From assembly GCA_030826265.1 (NCBI GenBank), contig JAPJOH010000029.1, forward strand, positions 1-28,430: DNA of 28,430 bases, written 5' to 3'. A model generated the notes under the pieces. The model was not told the DNA's origin. It worked only from the letters and a program-made list of their open reading frames with translations, and made no database searches. Positions 15,670 through 23,385 of this stretch are shown here, piece after piece; position 1 is the first letter of the stretch, and the number at the start of each line of letters is the position of its first letter. The DNA is from Collinsella aerofaciens. GTDB lineage: Bacteria; Actinomycetota; Coriobacteriia; Coriobacteriales; Coriobacteriaceae. Made by a program: the position numbers and the translations under genes.

Positions 15670-15729
15670 GCACGAGGACAACCCATCGTGGCCACGCCCC
15701 GTGCTTAAAACCCCAAGAAGGAGTGAACA

Positions 15730-16287
15730 ATGGCAGAAGAGAAGTATGTGCCGCGTCTGAAGACCAAGTACAACAACGAGGTCAAGCAGCAGCTTCAGGA
15801 CAAGTTCCAGTACGAGAACGTCATGATGATCCCCAAGTTTGAGAAGATCGTCGTGAACATGGGTGTCGGCGAGGCCGCTACCGATTCCAAGGCCATCGAC
15901 GGTGCCGTGCGCGACCTGCGCGCCATCACCGGCCAGCAGCCGATGATCACCCGTGCCCGCAAGTCCATCGCTACCTTCCGCCTGCGCGCTGGTATGCCGA
16001 TCGGCTGCAAGGTTACCCTGCGTGGCGACCGTATGTGGGAGTTCTTCGATCGTCTGACCTCCGTCGCGATCCCCCGTATCCGCGACTTCCGCGGCATCTC
16101 CGCCAAGAGCTTCGACGGCCGTGGTAACTTCTCCATGGGCGTCACCGAGCAGCTCATCTTCCCCGAGATCGACTTCGACTCCGTCGATCACCAGCGTGGT
16201 ATGGACATCACTTTCGTGACCACCGCCAACACCGATGAGGAGGCCAAGGCCCTTCTGGACGCCTTCGGTTTCCCGTTCAAGAAATAG
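15730..16287 (+). CDS. rplE: 50S ribosomal protein L5
   Basis: A 185-residue L5, which binds 5S rRNA in the central protuberance. Characteristic stretches are IVVNMGVGEA, ITGQQPMITRARKSIATFR, and GNFSMGVTEQLIFPEI with the C-terminal FDSVDHQRGMDITFVT. Length is typical (about 180). GGAG seven bases upstream sets the ATG. It is the first ribosomal gene here; rplN and rplX, which precede rplE in nearly all bacteria, are absent. A GC-rich hairpin separates it from rpsN. Confidence 0.97.
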   Translation: MAEEKYVPRLKTKYNNEVKQQLQDKFQYENVMMIPKFEKIVVNMGVGEAATDSKAIDGAVRDLRAITGQQPMITRARKSIATFRLRAGMPIGCKVTLRGDRMWEFFDRLTSVAIPRIRDFRGISAKSFDGRGNFSMGVTEQLIFPEIDFDSVDHQRGMDITFVTTANTDEEAKALLDAFGFPFKK

Positions 16288-16302
16288 GTTCACCTGCCCT
16301 AT

Positions 16303-16332
16303 AAGCGCCGTTCCCACAAGGGGGCGGCGCTT
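16303..16332 (+). other. Intercistronic hairpin between rplE and rpsN
   Basis: AAGCGCCG (16303-16310) and CGGCGCTT (16325-16332) are perfect 8-bp complements, with inner CCC/GGG able to lengthen the stem. No T-tract follows, so termination is unlikely. Processing, stability or ribosomal-protein binding is possible. Confidence 0.5.
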
Positions 16333-16366
16333 GGGGCGAACAATACTCTATGTGAGGAGGATATAA

Positions 16367-16552
16367 GTGGCTAAGACATCGATGATCGTCAAGTGCAATC
16401 GCAAGCAGAAGTTCTCTACTCGTGAGTACACGCGCTGCCAGCGCTGCGGCCGTCCGCACTCTGTGTACCGCAAGTTCGGCCTGTGCCGTGTCTGCTTCCG
16501 CGAGCTTGCACTCAAGGGCGAGCTTCCCGGCGTTAAGAAGGCCAGCTGGTAA
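16367..16552 (+). CDS. rpsN: 30S ribosomal protein S14, zinc-binding type Z
   Basis: A 61-residue short S14. It carries a zinc ribbon CQRCGRPHSVYRKFGLCRVC, that is C-x2-C-x12-C-x2-C, the C+ form standard in Actinomycetota and Bacillota. It starts at GTG 16367, with GAGGAGGA five bases upstream. It belongs to the 30S head. It is separated from rpsH by a 119-bp gap containing a further hairpin. Confidence 0.97.
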   Translation: MAKTSMIVKCNRKQKFSTREYTRCQRCGRPHSVYRKFGLCRVCFRELALKGELPGVKKASW

Positions 16553-16607
16553 GTCACTACCAGCGTTTCAAGCATCAGTTTGGAACAGGGAAAACGCGCT
16601 AAAAAGG

Positions 16608-16630
16608 CTTTGCCGTTAAGGGCGGCGAAG
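16608..16630 (+). other. Intercistronic hairpin between rpsN and rpsH
   Basis: CTTTGCCG (16608-16615) pairs with CGGCGAAG (16623-16630) over eight positions including one wobble, around a seven-base loop. It lies in an unusually long 119-bp gap for this operon and has no T-tract. Confidence 0.4.
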
Positions 16631-16671
16631 AACCAAGAGCACGTGTTCATCAAGAACGAAGGAGAATCTGT

Positions 16672-17070
16672 ATGAACCTTACAGACCCGATCGCAGATAT
16701 GCTTACGCGCATCCGTAACGCTAACTCTGTGAACAAGGCCACGGTCTCCATGCCGAGCAGCAAGAAGCTCGTCGAGATCGCTCGTGTTCTGCACGAGGAG
16801 GGCTACATCGAGGGCTACGATGTCGAGGACACCGTTCCCCAGAAGACTCTGCACATCACGCTTAAGTATGGTCCCAAGAAGGCTAAGGTCATCAACGGCA
16901 TCCGCCGCATTTCCAAGCCGGGCCTGCGTAAGTACACCGGCGTTGCCGACATGCCCCGCGTCCGCGGTGGCCTTGGTACCGCCATTATTTCCACCAGCCA
17001 TGGCGTCATGACCGACCGCGATGCTCGCAAGCACAACGTCGGCGGCGAGATCATCGCTTACGTCTGGTAA
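16672..17070 (+). CDS. rpsH: 30S ribosomal protein S8
   Basis: A 132-residue S8, a primary 16S rRNA binder and, in E. coli, the translational repressor of the spc operon. It begins MNLTDPIADMLTRIRNAN. The C-terminal RNA-binding part reads GTAIISTSHGVMTDRDAR and ends GGEIIAYVW. AAGGAG precedes the ATG by eight bases. Its gap from rpsN contains a hairpin, and S8 is the obvious candidate to bind such elements. Confidence 0.97.
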   Translation: MNLTDPIADMLTRIRNANSVNKATVSMPSSKKLVEIARVLHEEGYIEGYDVEDTVPQKTLHITLKYGPKKAKVINGIRRISKPGLRKYTGVADMPRVRGGLGTAIISTSHGVMTDRDARKHNVGGEIIAYVW

Positions 17071-17103
17071 TTCGCTCGGTAGGTAGAAGGAAAGGAGATC
17101 ACC

Positions 17104-17640
17104 GTGTCTCGTATCGGTAATAAGCCTGTCCAGATTCCCGCCGGAGTCGAAGTGGCAGTCAACGGCAACAACGTTGTCGTCAAGGGCCCCAAGGGCCAGC
17201 TCGAGCTCGATGTCTTTGAGAAGCTCGCTATCAACGTCGAGGACAACGTCCTCACCGTTTCCCGTCCCGACGACGAGCGTGAGACCCGTGCCCGCCACGG
17301 CCTCACCCGCGCCCTCATCCACAACATGGTTGTTGGCGTTTCCGAGGGCTTCGAGAAGAAGCTCGAGCTCGCCGGCGTCGGTTACCGCGTGCAGCAGAAG
17401 GGCAAGAACCTCGAGTTCTCCCTGGGCTTCTCGCACCCCGTGATCGTCGAGGCTCCCGAGGGCATCACCTTCGAGGTTCCCGACAACACCCACGTGAACG
17501 TCAAGGGTATCAACAAGCAGCAGGTCGGTCAGATCGCCGCTGAGATCCGCGGCCATCGTCCTCCCGAGCCTTACAAGGGCAAGGGTATCCACTACGTTGG
17601 CGAGCACATCCGCCGCAAGCTGGGTAAGGCCGCCAAGTAG
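17104..17640 (+). CDS. rplF: 50S ribosomal protein L6
   Basis: A 178-residue L6 with two repeated domains. MSRIGNKPVQIPAGVEV begins the first, and the C-terminal signature GQIAAEIRGHRPPEPYKGKG matches the family. It starts at GTG 17104 with AAAGGAG upstream. It binds near the sarcin-ricin loop. A perfect hairpin lies in the gap before rplR. Confidence 0.97.
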   Translation: MSRIGNKPVQIPAGVEVAVNGNNVVVKGPKGQLELDVFEKLAINVEDNVLTVSRPDDERETRARHGLTRALIHNMVVGVSEGFEKKLELAGVGYRVQQKGKNLEFSLGFSHPVIVEAPEGITFEVPDNTHVNVKGINKQQVGQIAAEIRGHRPPEPYKGKGIHYVGEHIRRKLGKAAK

Positions 17641-17665
17641 TCGTAACCGACTCACTCGCATAAGA

Positions 17666-17687
17666 CCAGCACCCCGTCAGGTGCTGG
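17666..17687 (+). other. Intercistronic hairpin between rplF and rplR
   Basis: CCAGCACC (17666-17673) and GGTGCTGG (17680-17687) form a perfect 8-bp stem with a six-base loop. TTTTT follows at about 17699, ten bases later, which is too far for a standard terminator. It may attenuate or protect the transcript. Confidence 0.5.
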
Positions 17688-17715
17688 CAAGATCAACCTT
17701 TTTAGGAGTTTACGT

Positions 17716-18084
17716 ATGAACAAGCATAAGGCGAAGCTGGAAGGCCTCAAGCGTCGTCAGCGTCGTGTTCGCGGCAAGGTCTCGGGTACCTCCGAGCGTC
17801 CGCGTCTTCGCGTGACCCGTACTAACGCCAACATCTATGCCCAGATCATCGACGACAGCAAGGGCTCCAGCCTGACGCTCGTCTCTGCCTCGACCCTCGA
17901 GGCCGAGTTCAAGGGCACCCACACCTCGAACAAGGAGGCTGCGGAGAAGGTCGGTCAGCTCGTTGGCAAGCGCGCCATCGAGGCCGGCATCACCAAGGTC
18001 GCCTTCGATCGCGGTGGCCGTATCTACCATGGCCGCGTCAAGGCCCTCGCCGACGGCGCTCGTGCCGCCGGTCTCGAGTTCTAG
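17716..18084 (+). CDS. rplR: 50S ribosomal protein L18
   Basis: A 122-residue L18, a 5S rRNA-binding protein. The basic N-terminus (KRRQRRVRGKVSGTSERPRL) is followed by NIYAQIIDD and the conserved AFDRGGRIYHGRVKALADGA. Length is typical. AGGAG precedes the ATG. rpsE starts 14 bases after its stop. Confidence 0.97.
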   Translation: MNKHKAKLEGLKRRQRRVRGKVSGTSERPRLRVTRTNANIYAQIIDDSKGSSLTLVSASTLEAEFKGTHTSNKEAAEKVGQLVGKRAIEAGITKVAFDRGGRIYHGRVKALADGARAAGLEF

Positions 18085-18098
18085 GAGGTATGTAGCAC

Positions 18099-18623
18099 AT
18101 GGCTCGTAATCAGAAGCAGCAGCGCGAGGCCTCCGAGTTCGAGGAGCGCGTCGTTTACATCAACCGCGTGTCGAAGACCGTCAAGGGTGGTCGTCGCATG
18201 AGCCTCGTCGCTCTCGTCGTCGTTGGCGACGGCAAGGGCAACGTCGGCGTTGGCATGGGCAAGTCCGCTGAGGTGCCCATGGCCATCTCCAAGGCATCTC
18301 TCGATGCCAAGAAGAACATGTTCCACGTGCCGGTGACCGAGCAGGGCACCATCCCGCACGAGGTTCTCGGCCACTTTGGTGCCGGCCGCATCATCATCAA
18401 GCCCGCTGTCGAGGGTACCGGCGTTATCGCCGGCGGCGCTGTGCGTCCCCTCTTCGAGCTTGCTGGCATCAAGAACGTCCTGTCCAAGTCCCTCGGTACC
18501 GACAACGGCCTCAACATCATCAAGGCTGCCGTCGAGGGCCTCAAGGAGCTCTCCAGCCCTGAGGACGTCGCGGCTCGCCGTGGCCTGACGGTCTCCGAGA
18601 TGTTCGTCGGTAAGGAGAACTAA
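18099..18623 (+). CDS. rpsE: 30S ribosomal protein S5
   Basis: A 174-residue S5. The N-terminal dsRNA-binding-like domain contains VKGGRRMSLVALVVVGDGKG and VGVGMGKSAEVPMAI. The C-terminal domain has GTGVIAGGAVRPLFELAGI. It helps set decoding accuracy. AGGAGGT precedes the ATG, and the stop lies two bases before rpmD. Confidence 0.97.
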   Translation: MARNQKQQREASEFEERVVYINRVSKTVKGGRRMSLVALVVVGDGKGNVGVGMGKSAEVPMAISKASLDAKKNMFHVPVTEQGTIPHEVLGHFGAGRIIIKPAVEGTGVIAGGAVRPLFELAGIKNVLSKSLGTDNGLNIIKAAVEGLKELSSPEDVAARRGLTVSEMFVGKEN

Positions 18624-18625
18624 GC

Positions 18626-18808
18626 ATGGCTGACACCATCAAGATCAAGCAGGTCCGCAGCACCAACGGTTGCAAGCAGGACCAGGTCCGTACTGTCCGT
18701 GCCCTCGGTCTCCACAGGATCCGCGAGGTTCGCGAGATTGCTGACAACGAGTCCGTCCGCGGCATGATCTTCAAGGTCAAGCACCTTGTCGAGATTGTAG
18801 AGGAGTAG
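18626..18808 (+). CDS. rpmD: 50S ribosomal protein L30
   Basis: A 60-residue L30 of the short bacterial type (KIKQVRSTNGCKQDQVRTVR, then LGLHRIREVREIADNESVRG). It starts two bases after rpsE and ends three bases before rplO, so translation is tightly coupled. The ribosome site AAGGAG lies inside the end of rpsE. Confidence 0.95.
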   Translation: MADTIKIKQVRSTNGCKQDQVRTVRALGLHRIREVREIADNESVRGMIFKVKHLVEIVEE

Positions 18809-18811
18809 CAA

Positions 18812-19261
18812 ATGCAGCTTCACGATCTTACTCCCGCGCCCGGTTCCACCAAGAACCGCAAGCGCGTCGGCCGTGGCAATTCTTCGGGTCACGGCACCAC
18901 TTCTGGCCGCGGCCAGAAGGGCCAGGGTTCCCGCTCTGGCGGCACCAAGGGTGCCGGCTTCGAGGGTGGCCAGACTCCGCTGGCCATGCGCCTGCCCAAG
19001 CTTCCGGGCTTCCGCAACCCCCGTCGTATCGAGTACACCGCTGTTAACGTTGAGCGTCTCGAGCGCAAGTTCGAGGACGGCGCTGTGATCGACGGTGCCG
19101 CTCTTAAGGCCGCTCGCATCACCAAGAGCGAGTTCGAGCCCGTCAAGGTGCTCGGCAATGGTGAGCTCACCAAGAAGTTCACGGTCAAGGTCGACAAGGT
19201 CAGCGCTTCTGCGCAGGCCAAGATCGAGGCCGCCGGCGGAAAGGTCGAGCTGCCGTGCTAA
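18812..19261 (+). CDS. rplO: 50S ribosomal protein L15
   Basis: A 149-residue L15. The N-terminus MQLHDLTPAPGSTKNRKRVG leads into the Gly/Arg-rich loop GNSSGHGTTSGRGQKGQGSR and GFEGGQTPLAMRLPKLPGF, all family-typical. It overlaps the GTG start of secY by seven bases. Confidence 0.97.
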   Translation: MQLHDLTPAPGSTKNRKRVGRGNSSGHGTTSGRGQKGQGSRSGGTKGAGFEGGQTPLAMRLPKLPGFRNPRRIEYTAVNVERLERKFEDGAVIDGAALKAARITKSEFEPVKVLGNGELTKKFTVKVDKVSASAQAKIEAAGGKVELPC

Positions 19262-20541
19262 ATGGTCTTAAGAATGCTTTCCGCATCAAAGAATTGCGCG
19301 AAAAGATTCTTTTTACCATAGCTATGCTCGTCGTGTACCGCATTGGTGCGCACGTTCCTGTGCCCGGCATTCCCTTCCAGGGGATGCTGGGCCTTTTCTC
19401 GACCGATAACAATTCGGTCGCCGCAGGTGCTATGGCCCTCCTGAATCTTTTCTCTGGCGGCGCGTTGAGCTATGTGTCGGTGTTTTCGCTGGGCATCATG
19501 CCTTACATCACCAGCTCGATCATCCTCCAGATGCTCCAGGCCGTCGTGCCTTCCCTGCATGAGCTTGCCCGCGAGGGCGAGGTCGGTCAGACCAAGATTA
19601 CGCAGTATTCGCGTTACCTCACCCTGGCTCTGGCAATCCTCAACTCCGTGGGTTACCTCTTCCTCTTTAAGAGCTTCGGCATCAGCTTCAATGGCGCCGG
19701 CGCTCCCGAGATCATCTTCGACCTCATGATCGTCGGTACGCTCACCGCGGGCGCCATGCTGATCATGTGGATTGGTGAGCTCATCACCCAGCGCGGTATC
19801 GGCAATGGCATGTCGCTGATCATCTTCGCGAACATCATGGCCGGTCTGCCGCAGGCTATCTTCTCCAGCACCGAGGGCAACGCCGGTGGCATCATCACCA
19901 TGGTGATCATCTGCGCCATCATCCTGCTGGTTATCCCGCTGATTGTTTTCCTTGAGCGCGGCCAGCGCCGCATCCCGGTCTCCTACGCTAAGCGCGTCGT
20001 GGGCCGTCGCATGATGGGTGGCCAGACCACCTACCTGCCCATCAAGGTCAACACCGCGGGTGTCGTGCCGATCATCTTCGCTTCGGCGCTGCTGTACTTC
20101 CCGGCTCAGATTGCCGTGTTCTTCCCCGGCATCGGCTGGATTCAGGCAGTTGCCTCCGCGCTTTCGACCGGTTGGCTCAACTGGGTGCTTAACGTTGTCC
20201 TCATCGTGTTCTTCGCGTACTTCTACACCTCCATGGTGTTCAACCCCGATGAAACGGCCGATAACCTTAAGAAGCAGGGCGGCTTTATTCCGGGCGTCCG
20301 TCCGGGTAGGGCTACCGCGGCCTACATCAAGAACGCGCTCAACAAGATCACGCTTCCCAGCGCTGTCTTTTTGGCGCTCATCGCCATCGTGCCTTCGATC
20401 ATCTTCTCCTTCACGGGTAACCATCTGATCCAGGCATTTGGCGGCACGTCCATCCTCATCATGGTCGGCGTCGTGCTCGACACGGTCGATAAGCTCGAAG
20501 GCCAGATCAAGATGTATGATTACGATGGATTCTTTAAATAG
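19255..20541 (+). CDS. secY: Protein translocase subunit SecY
   Basis: A 428-residue channel subunit of the Sec translocon with ten predicted membrane helices. Family marks are YRIGAHVPVPGIP (plug/TM1 region), LGIMPYITSSIILQML, WIGELITQRGIGNGMSLIIF, and GGFIPGVRPGRATAAYI in the cytoplasmic loop. It starts at GTG 19255 inside the last codons of rplO; the nearby ATG at 19262 is out of frame. GGAAAGG lies ten bases upstream. The arrangement implies translational coupling to rplO. Confidence 0.97.
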   Translation: MLNGLKNAFRIKELREKILFTIAMLVVYRIGAHVPVPGIPFQGMLGLFSTDNNSVAAGAMALLNLFSGGALSYVSVFSLGIMPYITSSIILQMLQAVVPSLHELAREGEVGQTKITQYSRYLTLALAILNSVGYLFLFKSFGISFNGAGAPEIIFDLMIVGTLTAGAMLIMWIGELITQRGIGNGMSLIIFANIMAGLPQAIFSSTEGNAGGIITMVIICAIILLVIPLIVFLERGQRRIPVSYAKRVVGRRMMGGQTTYLPIKVNTAGVVPIIFASALLYFPAQIAVFFPGIGWIQAVASALSTGWLNWVLNVVLIVFFAYFYTSMVFNPDETADNLKKQGGFIPGVRPGRATAAYIKNALNKITLPSAVFLALIAIVPSIIFSFTGNHLIQAFGGTSILIMVGVVLDTVDKLEGQIKMYDYDGFFK

Positions 20542-20559
20542 GCTAGAGGAGGATTGCTC

Positions 20560-21186
20560 ATGAACCTCGTATTGCTCGGAGCTCCGGGTGCCGGTAAGGG
20601 CACCGTCGCACAGGAGCTCGTCGCCGAGTTTGGCGTCGCCCACATTTCCACGGGCGACCTGCTGCGTGCTGCCGTCAAGGGTGGCACCGAGCTTGGTATT
20701 CAGGCTAAGAAGTACATGGACGCTGGCGAGCTCGTTCCCGACCAGCTCGTGATCGACCTTGTCAAGGAGCGCCTTGCCGCCGATGACGCCCAGCAGGGCT
20801 TCATCCTCGACGGCTTCCCGCGCAACACCGCCCAGGCTGTGACGCTCGATTCCGAGCTCTCCGCCATGGGTCGCGAGATCGACTGCGCCCTTCTGGTCGA
20901 TGTGGCCCCCGAGGTCATTATCGATCGTCTGTCTTCGCGTCGCACCTGCCGCGCATGCGGTTACACCGGCACCGCTGCCGATGCTACCTGCCCCAAGTGT
21001 GGCGGCGAGATGTATCAGCGCGACGACGACAAGCCCGAGACCATCAAGAACCGTCTCGACGTCTACGAGAAGTCCACGAGCCCGCTCGTCGACTACTATC
21101 GTGGCCAGGGTCTGCTCAAGTCGGTCAACGGTGACCAGGCTCGCGAGACCGTGTACGGGGATGTCAAAGAGGCTCTCGGTCTATGA
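20560..21186 (+). CDS. adk: Adenylate kinase
   Basis: A 208-residue AMP kinase. The P-loop is GAPGAGKGT (residues 7-15), and HISTGDLLR, LDGFPRN and the LID domain follow. The LID carries a four-cysteine zinc site, CRACG and CPKCG, as in Gram-positive Adk. The ATG at 20560 is preferred over TTG 20554 because GAGGAGGA is then six bases away. Its stop overlaps the map start (ATGA). Confidence 0.96.
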   Translation: MNLVLLGAPGAGKGTVAQELVAEFGVAHISTGDLLRAAVKGGTELGIQAKKYMDAGELVPDQLVIDLVKERLAADDAQQGFILDGFPRNTAQAVTLDSELSAMGREIDCALLVDVAPEVIIDRLSSRRTCRACGYTGTAADATCPKCGGEMYQRDDDKPETIKNRLDVYEKSTSPLVDYYRGQGLLKSVNGDQARETVYGDVKEALGL

Positions 21187-21971
21187 TCAAGATTAAGTCT
21201 GCAACGCAAATCGAGCAGATGAAGAAGGCAGGAGCGCTATCTAAGATGGCGCTCCGCCACGTTGGAGCCATGGTGCGCCCCGGCGTTTCCACCTTTGAGC
21301 TCGATCAGCTCGCGGAGCAGATTATCCGCATGCATGGCGGCACCCCGGCCTTTAAGGGTTACGGCGGGTTCCCGGGGACCATTTGCGCATCGATCAACGA
21401 TGCCGTGGTCCACGGTATTCCCAACCCCGACATGATCCTGCGCGATGGCGATATCATCTCCATCGATACGGGAGCCGTTGTCGACGGTTGGGTCGGCGAT
21501 AACGCTTGGACGTTTTTCGTCGGCACCCCCACGCCCGAAGCCAAGGCTTTGTGCGAGGTCACGCGCGATTGCCTTAAGGCAGCCATCGAGCAGGCTGTTC
21601 CCGGTAACCATATCGGGGACGTCGGTTATGCCGTTCAGTCCCTCGCCGAGTCTCACGGTTACGGTGTGCTTCGTGATTATGTAGGCCATGGCATTGGCCG
21701 CGTGATGCACGAGGACCCCAACGTTCCTAACTATGGAAAGAAGGGGAGGGGCGTTCGCCTCCAGGCCGGCATGGTCATTGCCATCGAGCCGATGGTTACG
21801 ATGGGTTCCAACCATGTGAGCACGGGCTCCGACGGTTGGATTGTTACGACCAACGATCACCTGCCCGCCGCGCACTACGAGAACACCGTCGCCATTACCA
21901 ATGACGGTCCGGTGATTCTCACCACGGATGCCCAAGGTGCTTGGTGCTCCCTCCAAGGCGGAGAAATGTAA
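21183..21971 (+). CDS. map: Methionine aminopeptidase, type I
   Basis: A 262-residue metalloprotease that removes the initiator methionine. Metal ligands are seen in IISIDTGAVVDGWVGDNAW (the two aspartates), GHGIGRVMHEDP (His), AIEPMVT (Glu) and the final Glu near the C-terminus. The pita-bread fold length is typical. It overlaps adk by four bases. A separate promoter for infA follows. Confidence 0.95.
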   Translation: MIKIKSATQIEQMKKAGALSKMALRHVGAMVRPGVSTFELDQLAEQIIRMHGGTPAFKGYGGFPGTICASINDAVVHGIPNPDMILRDGDIISIDTGAVVDGWVGDNAWTFFVGTPTPEAKALCEVTRDCLKAAIEQAVPGNHIGDVGYAVQSLAESHGYGVLRDYVGHGIGRVMHEDPNVPNYGKKGRGVRLQAGMVIAIEPMVTMGSNHVSTGSDGWIVTTNDHLPAAHYENTVAITNDGPVILTTDAQGAWCSLQGGEM

Positions 21972-22007
21972 CAAGTTCCATTTAGTTGTGGAGCCATTAC
22001 GAAGTTA

Positions 22008-22036
22008 TTACGATGCGTGCATACGTGTTGTAGAAT
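22008..22036 (+). promoter_or_regulatory. Promoter candidate for infA
   Basis: TTACGA (22008-22013) and TAGAAT (22031-22036, 5/6 match) are 17 bases apart, 40 bases before the infA start. It would let the infA-rplQ half of the cluster be transcribed separately. Confidence 0.45.
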
Positions 22037-22075
22037 ACTCAATCGCTGTCGTTTTCTAGAGAAAGATGATTGCTT

Positions 22076-22294
22076 GTGAAGAAGGAAGACGCAATTGAGC
22101 TCGAGGGTACGGTAAAGGAACCGTTGCCCAACGCCATGTTTAAGGTCGAGCTCGAGAACGGTCATTCGGTTCTGTGCAACATTTCTGGCAAGATCCGAAT
22201 GAATTACATCCGTATTCTCCCCGGTGACAGGGTTGTCGTGGAGCTTTCCCCGTACGACCTGACCCGCGGCCGCATCACCTATCGCTACAAATAG
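22076..22294 (+). CDS. infA: Translation initiation factor IF-1
   Basis: A 72-residue OB-fold factor, the exact usual length, with VKKEDAIELEGTV at the start, LENGHSVLCNISGKIRMNYI and GDRVVVELSPYDL. The start is taken as GTG 22076, which gives the standard N-terminus with AGAAAG about ten bases upstream. TTG 22070 in frame is less likely. Confidence 0.95.
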   Translation: MKKEDAIELEGTVKEPLPNAMFKVELENGHSVLCNISGKIRMNYIRILPGDRVVVELSPYDLTRGRITYRYK

Positions 22295-22305
22295 CGGCAC
22301 GCATA

Positions 22306-22395
22306 CACGCACTCCATTTCCGACTGCAGGCTTAGCTCAACCTACGGTCGGATTGTGTGTGAAGACCAGCCATAGTTTTAAACGCCTGCGGCTGG
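22306..22395 (+). promoter_or_regulatory. Structured region between infA and rpmJ, candidate alpha-operon leader
   Basis: The first structure pairs CACGCAC (22306-22312) with GTGTGTG (22355-22361), TCCGAC (22319-22324) with GTCGGA (22347-22352), and AGG with CCT inside. The second hairpin pairs CCAGCC (22366-22371) with GGCTGG (22390-22395). These two adjacent structures fill most of the 150-bp gap before rpmJ-rpsM-rpsK-rpsD-rpoA. In other bacteria S4 represses the alpha operon through a leader structure. A similar role here is inference. Confidence 0.35.
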
Positions 22396-22444
22396 GCGAG
22401 TAGATAGTAGGGAAGTAGTTTGAGCGCTACCGAAAGGAAGAACG

Positions 22445-22558
22445 ATGAAGGTACGTCCTTCGGTCAAGAAGATGTGCGATAAGTGCAAAATCATTAGGCG
22501 CCATGGCAAGGTCCTCGTCATTTGCGAGAACCCCCGTCATAAGCAGCGTCAGGGTTAA
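22445..22558 (+). CDS. rpmJ: 50S ribosomal protein L36
   Basis: A 37-residue protein, MKVRPSVKKMCDKCKIIRRH and onward, ending RHKQRQG. Zinc ligands C11, C14, C27 and H32 are all present (the C+ form). GAAAGGAAG is immediately upstream of the ATG. Position before rpsM is standard. Confidence 0.95.
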   Translation: MKVRPSVKKMCDKCKIIRRHGKVLVICENPRHKQRQG

Positions 22559-22572
22559 GAGAGGAGACTACG

Positions 22573-22947
22573 TTGGCCCGTATTAATGGTGTCGACCTCC
22601 CGCGTGAGAAGCGCGTTGAGATCGGTCTGACCTACATTTACGGCATCGGCCGCACCACTGCGACGAAGATTTGCGTCGAGTGCAACGTTAACGTGGATAC
22701 GCGCGTTAAGGACCTCACCGAGGATGAGGTTAACGCCATCCGCGATTATATCGATAAGAACCAGATCATGGTTGAGGGCGACCTCCGCCGTGAGCGCAAC
22801 CAGAACGTCAAGCGCCTTATGGACATCGGCTGCAACCGCGGCCTTCGTCACCGCAAGGGCCTCCCGGTCCGCGGCCAGCGCACCCACACTAACGCTCGTA
22901 CCCGCAAGGGCCCGAAGCGTCAGATCGGTGCTAAGAAGAAGAAATAA
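22573..22947 (+). CDS. rpsM: 30S ribosomal protein S13
   Basis: A 124-residue S13 with MARINGVDLPREKRVEIGLT at the start, the helix-two-turn-helix YGIGRTTATKI, and the basic tail LPVRGQRTHTNARTRKG. It starts at TTG 22573 with GAGGAGA six bases upstream. It contacts the head of 16S rRNA and the P-site tRNA. Confidence 0.96.
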   Translation: MARINGVDLPREKRVEIGLTYIYGIGRTTATKICVECNVNVDTRVKDLTEDEVNAIRDYIDKNQIMVEGDLRRERNQNVKRLMDIGCNRGLRHRKGLPVRGQRTHTNARTRKGPKRQIGAKKKK

Positions 22948-22961
22948 GGAGCGCTAGATAG

Positions 22962-23366
22962 ATGGCTACTGCTAAGAAGAACGTTCGCGCTGCCCGTCTG
23001 AAGCGCGCGGACCGTAAGAACATTTCCGTGGGCCAGGCTCACATTCGTTCTACGTTCAACAACACGATCGTTTCGATCACCGATCCCCAGGGCAACGTCA
23101 TTTCCTGGAAGTCGGCTGGCCAGGTGGGCTTCAAGGGCTCCCGTAAGTCCACGCCGTTCGCTGCCCAGATGGCTGCCGAGGCTGCTGCCAAGCAGGCCAT
23201 GGAGCACGGTATGAAGAAGGTTTCCGTCTTCGTCAAGGGCCCCGGCTCCGGTCGTGAGACCGCCATCCGCTCCCTCCAGGCTGCTGGCCTCGAGGTCTCG
23301 AGCATCCAGGACAAGACCCCCATTCCGCACAACGGCTGCCGCCCCAAGAAGCGTCGCCGCGTGTAA
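22962..23366 (+). CDS. rpsK: 30S ribosomal protein S11
   Basis: A 134-residue S11 with AHIRSTFNNTIVSITDPQGN, FKGSRKSTPFAAQMAAE and the C-terminal TPIPHNGCRPKKRRRV, all characteristic. AAGGAG lies about ten bases before the ATG. It follows rpsM by 14 bases. Confidence 0.97.
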   Translation: MATAKKNVRAARLKRADRKNISVGQAHIRSTFNNTIVSITDPQGNVISWKSAGQVGFKGSRKSTPFAAQMAAEAAAKQAMEHGMKKVSVFVKGPGSGRETAIRSLQAAGLEVSSIQDKTPIPHNGCRPKKRRRV

Positions 23367-23385
23367 CTGAAAGGATCGTATCAAT

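Noticed and set aside
15443..15760. 105-residue plus-strand frame between xdhC and rplE as a gene or rplX remnant
   Set aside because: It reads through the palindromic repeat, has no L24-like residues and no ribosome site.
19258..20643. 461-residue minus-strand frame opposite secY
   Set aside because: Asp/His/Gly-rich shadow of the SecY coding sequence.
22295..22444. A tRNA gene in the infA-rpmJ spacer
   Set aside because: No cloverleaf, T-loop consensus or CCA-like acceptor end could be built from the hairpins present.
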